Positions 23,930 to 33,800 of a DNA stretch of 64,000 bases are shown here, one piece after another; within the stretch, counting starts at the first letter, position 1, and every line of letters begins with the position of its first letter. Location of the stretch: positions 805,001 to 869,000 of the forward strand of contig CALSFV010000213.1 in assembly GCA_943737045.1 (NCBI GenBank), written 5' to 3'. The notes beneath the pieces were generated by a model. That model was not told the DNA's origin and did not search any database. It worked only from the letters and a program-made list of their open reading frames with translations. Source of the DNA: Parapristionchus giblindavisi (taxonomy: Eukaryota > Nematoda > Chromadorea > Rhabditida > Diplogasteridae). The position numbers and the translations under genes were made by a program.

Positions 23930-24300
23930 GCCCGTTTCGGCAACGAGTTATAAATCGGTTGGGAGATGGTCTATGGAAACAAAAGTTGTACCATTGTTAT
24001 CAGTAGTGGTGTACGGTATGGTGCTACCGTAACCGTCGGGGATCGTGAACTGATTTTTTTAGTCGACCCATGACCCGGGGTTCATGGTTGAAAATGGCCA
24101 AAGTCGAAAAATTCGTGATGACCCGAGATCAAATACTAGTTGCAATTATATCAATAGTGAGCCAACATTTATCTTTCTGGATACCATAACCTGAACTAGG
24201 ATAATCTTGCTACCGTACAATATAATATTATAGCGAAATTCAAGGCAAATCCCGGTTCGATTACGGTAGATCGGGTTTCATTGATATAATGGCAAATTAC
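23930..24300. repeat. dispersed repeat family with CCGTAATC/GGTAGC motifs
   Basis: Blocks such as CTTTCTGGATACCATAACCT and TACCGTACAATA recur at 27185-27480, where an inverted copy of the terminal block is also present, and in part at 53040-53290. Probably a degraded fold-back element. Confidence 0.6.
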
Positions 24301-24302
24301 GC

Positions 24303-25095
24303 TCCTAGGACAGAATTTGATGGCGATGATGGCTGTCTACTTCATTAGTTTTGAAAATTTTTCAAGAGGTAGAAAAGTGGATATTTTGATGGAGATGTTT
24401 GCGCCCCAGACGAGTATGACAGTTCGAACCGGCGTGACGAGAGCATTCCAACGATGTATTTTGAGCCCTTATCTCCGTCTGGAAAGCTTTCATTATCTCG
24501 TTAAAGTGGTCTGCGTTAGCATCAGGAGTTGATTACGTCTCAGTGCCGCGGGCTCCCTCTCCACTCTCTCATTTCCGCACGCTCTCTCGCCACTCTGGAG
24601 AGTGCGAGATAGCTTGCGGAATTGAGAGAATCCTCTTGCAAGGCGCACATCACTATATCGAGAAATGAAATTTTTCCCGACGGAAATAATGGCTCATAAT
24701 AAATCGTTGTGATTCTCCCGTCACGGCGGTTCGAACTGTCATACTCGTCTGGGGCGCAAACGTCTCCATCAAAATTTCCACTTTTCGATCTTTTGGAAAA
24801 TTTTCAAAACAAATGAAGTAGACAGCCATCATCGCCATCGAATTCTATCCTAGGAGCCCAATTTTCATACCTCTAGCTCTACCATGGACCCAAAACGTGA
24901 TCTTACCGTAATCCCGCCCAGACGTTGCGGGACCAATAGAGCAAAAATGAGTATGCCTGTCTTCGTCAGCATGGTCGATAACCCCTGTGCACAAGTTTTG
25001 AGGGTATCAAAATTTTTGGCATGCGCCAACCCTCTCCCATATTTACCCGACTCTTACACAAATGGCCTCATATACAGCGTTCGCCCGTTTTGAAA
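24303..25095. mobile_element. TE-E family fold-back element, diverged copy
   Basis: Arms 24304-24520 and 24650-24863 are near-complementary over about 210 bp and share the block ATTTGATGGCGATGATGG. A second GC-rich hairpin fills the loop (GAGAGAGTGCG motifs). The right side continues to 25095 with the family terminus ACACAAATGGCCTCATATA. A longer relative lies at 48364-49524. Confidence 0.75.
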
Positions 25096-25171
25096 AAGTA
25101 ACACGACATAATGGCCGTTGAATTGCCGTACAATGAAGGGATATTTCTCCGCGCTCTCTCTCCCAGCTAGT

Positions 25172-25237
25172 TGTGGCGCAGCGACATAGATGTCGCTTTC
25201 AATTTTTGCGCTACGTGTTCGACCCCCACCGATTCTT
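25172..25237 (+). tRNA. tRNA-like sequence (SINE head)
   Basis: GTGGCGCAGCGACATAG resembles box A and GTGTTCGACCCCC box B at tRNA spacing, with no proper anticodon stem. An inverted relative lies at 25511-25585. Confidence 0.4.
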
Positions 25238-25510
25238 TGGCACGATTTTTACACATGTCTTTTTTGTTTTTTCTTAAAAATTTCCCAATGTGCTTCTGAT
25301 ATCCACGCATCTAATCTGTCCGAAATCTGTATTTCACTTTGTAATAAATGAATTCTGTGTTACTTCATAATGTACGGATGAGAGATGTCAATAAGATCGT
25401 AAGACATGATAGGAATAAGATATTTTTTGAAACTGTTAAAAAATTTGTCTGTGTTATGTATGATTTTAAAAAAAGAACGTAAAAAGACAAGTGTAAAAAT
25501 AGTGCAAAAC

Positions 25511-25585
25511 AAGTCGCATCGGAGGGGATCGAACCCGCTGCGCAAAAATTGTAAGCGATATCTCTGCTAGTGCGCCACATGTTTC
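25511..25585 (-). tRNA. tRNA-like sequence (SINE head), inverted relative
   Basis: The minus strand reads TGTGGCGCACTAGCAGAG, then GCAGCGGGTTCGATCCCC, close to the 25172 copy. It abuts the dispersed repeat that starts near 25560. Confidence 0.45.
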
Positions 25586-25990
25586 ATTTCAAACCACCTT
25601 TTCAATCCTCTAATATGACCACCGGAAAAAATCCACAAAAAATGTTTCAGAAATCCATCAACTACTTGTTTGATAATAATATGCTCATGATTATTAGACA
25701 AATTAAAATACAGTTGAGTTTGAAGAAAGAAGGAGTCCATCCCCTTCTTTCTTTCGTTTCTCAGAGCAACAAATGACAGTCATCAATGCAATGGGAAAAG
25801 AATAGAAGAGATTCTATGGCCTTCTCTTTTTATGGGCTTGAAAGGATAGATCTGGGACATAATTTTTCCATGACGTGAGGCGTCGAAGATATTATAATAT
25901 GAAACTTGATCTTTACTTGTTTGTAAGGACCTCTTCTCCTTTTCAGAATCTCAAATTCAGCGATCTTCCTCGTACCACGGAAAGAATCAG
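25560..25990 (+). repeat. dispersed repeat, copy 2
   Basis: Partner of 23340-23910; see that entry for shared blocks. Confidence 0.7.
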
Positions 25991-26044
25991 CCGTGCTGAT
26001 CTTTCTTGATGAACTTCCATTGTAGACAGACATCTTTCTCTCCT

Positions 26045-26207
26045 TCATTCCGATAGTAGACGTACATGCTGCTTGACTCTCCTCCGTAACATATCATCGA
26101 TCATCCTTACATGATCGACATTATAATTGGTCATCTTCATTGTGGCAGTGAAGACCTCTTGGGGCGTCTTCGCACATGCAGCTTTACCACCATGGGTAGC
26201 CTGACCT
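26045..26207 (-). other. candidate coding remnant, minus strand
   Basis: An open frame reading GQATHGGKAACAKTPQEVF then RMIDDMLRRRVKQHVRLL, bounded upstream by a truncated TE-C. Composition is protein-like but I do not recognise it, and the following sequence is out of frame. Probably a broken exon. Confidence 0.3.
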
Positions 26208-27171
26208 TTTTTCATTTTTTTATAACTTTTGATCCAGGAAAGCAATCAAGCTGATCTTTTCAGCCAATCCTTGATAAAAAGGAATACAACAATGATATGC
26301 TGGTGTTATTAAATTAGTTCACTGTTGCGTAATGATGATGCAATCGAAATATACTATTTTGAAAATTTAAATTTTTTCTAGTTAAATATCATGTTCTTCC
26401 GAAACACTGTGAGAGTGGAGAACTACACTAGGGCGACACAGTGAAGAAATCCGGAATGGCACCGACTACTATTTCAAGCTGTATCAGGGTTGCAAATTTG
26501 ACCTTCAAAATTTAAAACTCAGCTTCTAGATGAGCTAACGACCCGTTCTAAGCGCAAAAATGGTGCTAGTGGTAAGCGATGTTTATTCCCAGATTATGGA
26601 AGTCACAGCTCTTCATTCGCCCTCAGGGCATGAAAATCAATTTTTTCGGAAGGACTGATTTTGAGACCCTACCGTTCAGAGGGCTTGCCTTCTAAAATTA
26701 TCGTTCCTCCGCAGGCAGCTTTGCAATGTATCATATATGTTTGTCCCTTATTTTGGTTAAGTTCCGATTCCTTTCAGACCCACAGCAAACGCTCTGCTGA
26801 GGTCTACTCGGTTGTAGCAAGTAAAGATCAAAATACAGAGATCAAAGATCAAAGTTCAGCAATAGTGTAAAAACTTTTGTGAACATCTCTAGCATGCATT
26901 GGTACTTTGAAACTAAGAGATTGCATCAATAGAGGACCGGGAACGAGAGAAGTGAGAGAGAAAGCACAAGAACGCGCACCGAGTAGACCTCACCATAACT
27001 TTTGCTGCGGGTCTGAAACGAATCGGAACTAAGCCAAAATAAGGGAAGTAAATATAGGGAAGTATACATTGCTAAGCTGCATGCGTTGGAACCATAATTT
27101 TAGAAAACCCACCCTCTGAACGGTGGGTTCTCCAAATCAGCCAAGTGTCCGGAGACTTTTTGCCGATACTG
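26205..27171. mobile_element. TE-C fold-back element, left end truncated
   Basis: The right terminus AAGTGTCCGGAGACTTTTTG...GATACTG is followed by TA. Inner arms share TCAAAGATCAAAGTTCAGC and TTCAGAGG...CCTCTGAA blocks. The left end starts inside the arm (AACTTTTGATCCAGGAAAGC) without a terminal CAGTATCG. Confidence 0.75.
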
Positions 27172-27651
27172 TATCAGTATTGATCCAACATTTATCTTTC
27201 TGGATACCATAACCTAAACTAGGATAATCTAGCTACCGTACAATACAATATAATAGCGAAATTAAAGGCAAATCCCGGCTCGATTATGGTAGATCGGATT
27301 ACGGTATCCAGAAAAAAAAGTTGGCTCACTATTGATATAATCTACTATTTGATCTTGGAGCATCATGGATTTTTAGACTTCGGCCATTTTCAACCTTGAA
27401 CCCCGGGTCATTGTTGAGAATCATGGGTCGACTGAAAAAAAATCGGTTCGCGATTCCTAATAGTTACTTTAGCACAATACCGTACACTATCTTTATAATG
27501 AGCTCCATGTTCATTATAATACTCTATATTAGAATTTTTCGGAGCAAAGGAAAAATCAAATCATGCAAAAAATCGATATATTTTTCAAGCATCATTTCAT
27601 TGTTTGCATATTCGTATCATGTCCATCACCAATGGCACTTCTTTCATAATA

Positions 27652-27735
27652 AATAAGAAGAGGCGGAGTTTCATAAGAAGAGGCGGAGTTTCATAAGAAG
27701 AGGCGGAGTTTCACAAGAAGAGGCGGAGCTTCATT
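27652..27735 (+). repeat. four tandem 20-bp units
   Basis: Unit ATAAGAAGAGGCGGAGTTTC, with small changes in the last two copies, just outside the left end of TE-G. Confidence 0.9.
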
Positions 27736-27939
27736 GACATGTATGAAAACAGTGAATTCGGAGAACTGAATCAGTATTTTGGGATTCGTGCGACTTGCCT
27801 TGTCTGGTATAACATCTCACTTGGACGAATATCACCAATTTCGTAGGTTATTTGATTATATCTACAAGTTTCGAATTAGTGGAGTATGACAAAACGACAA
27901 AAGTGCAACTGGGGTACAAAAAGCGTAGCGGTAGATTAC

Positions 27940-29765
27940 GGTAGTTTACAATAACTGATAATCATACCACGCACATACTCTGGTATTTCGAAACTTAAAG
28001 TTTACTTAAAGTTTTCACCTGAAGTAGACTTGTAACTCTACTTAAAGTTAAACGTAAGTCTACTTAAAGTAGTGTGATATGCTGTAATGCATTTAGTCAA
28101 ATGTTTTTTCACTTTAAGTAGACTTAAAGTCTACTTAAGGTTTGCAACGTAGTTTATGTAGACTTTAATTTTCGAAATACCGGAGTAGTAACCATTTGAA
28201 TATTGTTTAGTGAAATCTGACCCATCGCACTTGATCAGACCCACCGAACCGGGTTGCGATAGATTACGGTAGTTTACAATAACTGATAATCATAACACGC
28301 ACATAGTAACCATTTGAATAATTTTTAGTGAAATCAGACCCATCGCACTTGATCTGACCCACCGAAGCGGGTTATGGTAGGTTACGGAAGTTCACAATAA
28401 CTCATAATGATATCGCACACGCATTGGCTATTCCGACAATTCTTTTTCTGAAATCTGACCCATCGCACTTAGACCCACCGAAGCGGGTTGCGGTAGATTA
28501 CGGTAGTTTACAATAACTGATAATCATACCACGCACATACTCTGGTATTTCGAAACTTAAAGTTTACTTAAAGTTTTCACCTGAAGTAGACTTGTAACTC
28601 TACTTAAAGTTAAACGTAAGTCTACTTAAAGTGGTGTGATATGCTGTAATGCATTTAGTCAAATGCTTTTTTTCACTTTAAGTAGACCTAAAGTCTACTT
28701 AAAGTTTGCAACGTATTTTATGTATACTTTAATTTTCGAAATACCGGAGTAGTAACCATTTGAATATTTTTTTAGTGAAATCTGACCCATCGCACTTGAT
28801 CAGACCCACCGAACCGGGTTGCGATAGATTACGGTAGTTTACAATAACTGATAATCATACCACGCACATAGTAACCATTTGAATAATTTTTAGTGAAATC
28901 AGACCCATCGCACTTGATCTGACCCACCGAAGCGGGTTATGGTAGGTTACGGAAGTTCACAATAACTCATAATGATATCGCACACGTATTGGCTATTCCG
29001 ACAATTTTTTTCTGAGATCTGACCCATCGCACTTATGGCTCGTTAAAAAATAGTGGAAAACCGAAATCGGCGACTTTCCACCCGTTAAAAAAGTACCTGG
29101 AAAGTCGAAAATGGAAACACGAAATTTGAATTCGCGCGCTCGCAAAGAGGTGCAGGAATTCAAATTCCGACTTTCCGACAGCGAATTTCCGCGGATTACG
29201 TATTTTAGAGAGCAGGAAGTTGAATTTCCATTTTACATGCAAAAAAAATTCATGGTGGAAAGTCGGAATTTGAATTCCCGCACCTCTTTGAGCGCGCGAA
29301 TTCAAATTTCGTGTTTCCATGTTCGACTTTCCGGGTACTTTTTTTTAACGGGTGGAAAGTCGCCGATTTCGGTTTTCCACTATTTTTTAACGAGCCATTA
29401 GACCCACTGAAGCGGGTTGCGGTAGATTACGGTAGTTTACAATAACTGATAATCATACCACGCACATACTCTGGTATTTCGAAACTTAAAGTTTACTTAA
29501 AGTTTTCACCTGAAGTAGACTTGTAACTCTACTTAAAGTTAAACGTAAGTCTACTTAAAGTGGTGTGATATGCTGTAATGCATTTAGTCAAATGTTTTTT
29601 TCACTTTAAGTAGACTTAAAGTATACTTAAGGTTTGCAACGTAGTTTATGTAGACTTTAATTTTCGAAATACCGGAGTAGTAACCATTTGAATATTTTTT
29701 AGTGAAATCTGACCCATCGCACTTGATCAGACCCACCGAACCGGGTGGCGGTAGATTTCATCAGT
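27940..29765 (+). repeat. three tandem copies of a ~560-bp unit containing diverged TE-A
   Basis: Each unit starts near GGTAGATTACGGTAGTTTAC. It contains a TE-A relative (27978-28185, 28540-28749, 29469-29677) with termini CTCTGGTATTTCG / CGAAATACCGGAG, and ends with blocks of GACCCATCGCACTTGATC. The third unit is offset by an inserted MITE at 29036-29397. Because the TE-A copies keep TA flanks, the insertion predates amplification. Confidence 0.85.
29036..29397. mobile_element. 362-bp palindromic MITE, PIF/Harbinger-like
   Basis: Termini TGGCTCGTTAAAA / TTTTAACGAGCCA lie between TTA duplications (29033-29035 and 29398-29400). The empty site GCACTTAGACCC is present in the neighbouring repeat unit near 28470. 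Three-base TTA/TWA duplication is the PIF/Harbinger hallmark. The open frames inside are mirror images of the palindrome, not genes. Confidence 0.85.
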
Positions 29766-29779
29766 TTACAATGCGGGAT

Positions 29780-30365
29780 GGCGCAGTTCCTGAGGTTTCG
29801 TATGAGCCCATCCAGAAGTGTCTAGCATCACTCTGAGCCGAGATAGCTCGAGTTGCGATTTTGTAGTTGATGGGGCGAGAGATCAAAGATCAACTAGTTA
29901 CGTGATGGCCGATGCCCCGAGGTTTCGTATGAGCCGACCCCGACACGGCGGTTCAATAACAGTAATTAAGAGCGACTCTGGATTTTTCAAACCTATTGCA
30001 AAATTGGTCAAAAAAGTCTTAACACGAAAATTCAAATGAGATATACGATATGATTGGGCGCGTTGCGGCGACGCGTTGCGGCTGCTCGCCATTGGAGCGC
30101 TTCTGACTGCAGCTATCACCGGGTTTTGTGAGCTAGGGAACATGCCGAGATGGCTTAGTGGCTAGAAGTTTTGTTTAGCGATCCGAACACCGTAAGTTCG
30201 AATCCCTCCCAGTGCAAATCAACTTTGCCGATTTTTCAAAGTGCGGGAGGATTCAAGACAAAGTTAAATGTAGGGATTTCCCTCCAATGAACCGCCGTGC
30301 CCGAACCCGCATCACTCTGAGCCGAGATAACTTGAGGGGCCAGAGATCAAAGATCAATTAATGAC
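29780..30365 (-). repeat. relics of the 116-bp satellite, with an inverted-repeat insert
   Basis: Satellite blocks on the minus strand at about 29790-29945 and 30305-30365 (GAGATCAAAGATCAA, CACTCTGAGCCGAGATA) match the array at 58940-64000. They are separated by an insert whose ends mirror each other (CACGGCGGTTCA / TGAACCGCCGTG). Confidence 0.75.
30143..30222 (+). tRNA. tRNA-like sequence (SINE-like), Leu/Ser type
   Basis: ATGCCGAGATGGCTTAGTGG resembles box A and TAAGTTCGAATCCC box B. The stems are incomplete, and it sits inside the insert that splits the satellite relics. Confidence 0.4.
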
Positions 30366-30847
30366 GTAATAACCCTGAGGCTAAGGAGTTCAATATGTCC
30401 AACCTGACCATGATTGGACAACTCTGGCCGAAGTTATCGCGAGTTGCGCTTTTGTCGCTTGCGCTTTTTGTACCCCAGTTGCACTTTTGTCGTTTTGTCA
30501 TACTCCCCTAATTCGACACTTGTACGAAATAATAGAATAACCTACAACGAAAGTGGTGGTATTCGTCCAAGTGAACTGTTATACCAGACGAGACAAGTCG
30601 TACGAATCCTAAAATACTGATTCAGTTCTCCGAATTCACCGTTTTCACTTGCCAAAGCATGAATTTGTATTGTACATTGTTCGATCATAGTTTTCTCAAC
30701 ATTCATTTAGGTCATTATCAACTCTCTGACCTCATAAGTAAATTGAAATGTATACTTATGGCATCATATTCATTCTAGGAGGCGTAAGTTGGCCTATTGT
30801 TAGGCATCCTATAAATAAATAAAATATAACTTGAGATATCTTGCCAA

Positions 30848-33800
30848 ATGTATGAACCATCTCCTTCTTCACGGCGTAGGAGAGTAGTAAAAGTGGTTAT
30901 TACTGAGTCAGCCGATGCATGTTCAATTCAATGTTCAGAACAGGTAAATTAATATGCCTGACCGTTCTATCTAGACCCTCTAACTTGCGTTTTCTGAGGG
31001 AGATTATGTATTAATTGTTTGAAAGAAGCGACATTTACTATGACCTATTAGAATAACTAAGAAATACAGTATCGCCAGAAAGTCTCCGGACACTTTCTCT
31101 TTTTTTTAATAACTTTTGATCCAGGAAAGCAATCAAGCTGATATTTTGGGTCGATGTACAGAATTTATCAAAGAATATTATCACGATGTGCTGCTATAAT
31201 TAAATTGGTTCACTGATGCGTAATGATGACGCAATCGAAGTACACTTTTTTTAAATTTAATTTCTTTATTGTTAGTGAGAAGTCCCGTTCGTCTGAAACA
31301 TTGTGAGAGTGGTCGGCATCCACTGGGGCTGCACATGTATCAAATTCGGAATGGCTCTGACTCCGATTTCGTGCTGTAGCTTTGTAGTGATGAGTGATGT
31401 TTATCCCCATATTATGGAAGTCATAGCTCATCATTCGCCCTCAGGGCATGAAAACATTTTTTTGGAAGGACTGATTTTGAGACCCTACCGTTCAGAGGCA
31501 GGTCTTCTAAAATTATGCTTCCTGCGCATGCAGCTTTGCATGTATGTATCATATATGTATTACTTTGGTTTAGTTCCGATTCCTTGCAGACCCGCAGCAA
31601 GCTTTATGATGATGCCTACTCGGTTGCTGCGAGTAAAGAACAAACTACAAGGATCAAAGATCAAAGTTCAGCAATAGTGCAAAAACTTTTGTCAACATCT
31701 CTAACAAGCATAAGAGTTTAAAAAAAATAAGAGATTTCATCAATAGAGGCAAAAGCGCGCACCGAGCAGACCCCAGCATAACACTTGCTGCGGGTCTGCA
31801 AGGAATACGAACTAAACCAAAATAAGGGAAATAAATATATGATACATTGCAAAGCAGCATGGAACCATAATTTTAGAATACCTGCCTCTGAACGATAGGG
31901 TCTACGATAGGGTATTTTAAACCCTGAGGGCGAATGACTACATGGCTGACATAATCTGAGAATTACCATCACTCACACCTAGCAACATTTTGGCGCTTAG
32001 AACGAGTCGTTAGCGCATCTAGAAGCTGAGTTTTAAATTTTGGCGGTCAAATTTGCGACAAAGCTACAGCTCGAAATAGGAGTCAAAGCCATTCCGAATT
32101 TGTTGCATGTGCAGCCCCAGTGGATGTCTACACTCTCACAATGTTTCAGACGAACGGGACTTCTCACTAACAATAAAGAAATTAAATTTAAAAAAAGTGT
32201 ACTTCGATTGCGTCATCATTACGCATCAGTGAACCAATTTAATTATAGCAGCACATCGTGATAACATTCTTTGATAAATTCTGTACATCGACCCAAAATA
32301 TCAGCTTGATTGCTTTCCTGGATCAAAAGTTTAAAAAAATGAAAAAGACTTTCTGGCGATACTGTAAGTTGACCCTTGCAGTAGGCGCTTGAAACAGCGT
32401 AGAGGCCCACAATAGGCTATATTATTCCAGGAACAATGTCTAGCCTACTCTTATCGTGAAGGTGGTTCGTGCGCACTCCTGGGCGAAGAGATGGATGGCA
32501 GCTACTGTATGTCACCGGAAACAGTCTATGCAAAAATAGACGGTATGTTCTACGATAACCTAGGTTTTATTTAGCAATAATCGAAACTTGCACTAGATCT
32601 AGAGAGAAAGATTCATTAAATACTATCAAAACGAAAAAGTGAAACATTTGTGACAAATTGTAACAAAAGCACACAAGATTTTGAAAATTTTGTATTATGA
32701 TATCTGAACACGGCTGCAAGTTTATTTATTAGATGATAAGGTATTAGAGCATTACTGGGCATGCCTAATTGATATGTAAAGAAAACGATTTAAATAATTC
32801 ACTGTGAACGCTGTTTGGTGAAATTGGTATACGGTAGGATTTTCTACAGTATACCTGTTTTGCAACCTGGTCCATGCCATGATCCAAACAGTGCAAATTC
32901 GCTAGAGTAAGTCATGTAATGAAAGATACGTCCATGATTAGACGAACAAAGCGCGATGGTTGCAGTTTTACATTAAGATTCTACAGTATGATACACTACC
33001 AATTATTCTCCTCGGCGCTCCCGATTAATTTTTTTCACTTTTGCCATACTGCAGTATTGCATTTGGCAAATACATCCACACTAAAAAACCTGACAAAATG
33101 CATCTTCAAGTGCGTGAAAAATGCTGCAAATTGCCAGTTTGAGAAGTTTTGTGACAATTTGACACAAATTGTCACAAATGTTTCTATTTTTTTCGATTTG
33201 ACGGTAATTGTTTCCAATATCAGAACAAAACCTTTAGTTTGTCCTCAACTTCAATTCTCAATGAACGTCACTTGCAAGAATGGCCTATGGACTTGTGGAA
33301 ATAATGAAACAATGATCGCTGATACAACCAAACAGCTAATCTCCGGACTGAAAGTTGAATTTGATATCAAGGATTCGAAATACTATATGCTCTCGACCTC
33401 TGCAACATCAAAACTGGAACTGAACCATTCGGATGCAACTTTGTTTTGTGTACCCAAGAAGGTGAACTGCTATTAAGAATATATTAATACCTTTATTGAA
33501 ATTGTTAAAGATCGCATTATATAAGATAGTGAAATGCAACGTAACTATCTCAATAACCGTTCAAAAACACTCGACAACTGTAGCGTACTAAAGACCTAAC
33601 AGAAATTAAAATGTGACAAAGTAGCTTAATTTAGCAGTGTTCACCTGATCGTTCAATTCTATTTCTGTGTATTAAATATAACGTAATTCATTCAGATTGT
33701 TGAGGCTAACAGCTCAGTTGTGTCTGTTGCAACGAGTAATGTTACCGTAATGAATGGAGCAGAGCATGAAGATGGTTTAAATATGCAAGAGTGTTTCATT

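Larger units (their letters stand above)
27748..30660. mobile_element. TE-G: large inverted-repeat element with tandem-repeat core
   Basis: The left arm (27748-27935, with block GGAGAACTGAATCAGTATTT) reappears inverted at about 30465-30660. Between them lie a 560-bp tandem array, a Harbinger-like MITE, satellite relics and a tRNA-like insert. The same arm occurs once more at 58661-58860, directly before the satellite array. Confidence 0.65.

Noticed and set aside
29033..29401. Two opposite frames of 95-96 codons with almost the same sequence
   Set aside because: Mirror reading of the Harbinger-like palindrome.
32919..33476. 185-codon single-exon gene
   Set aside because: Only the part from 33238 is conserved in the inverted paralogue and it has a phase-matched acceptor; the upstream part is intron read-through.
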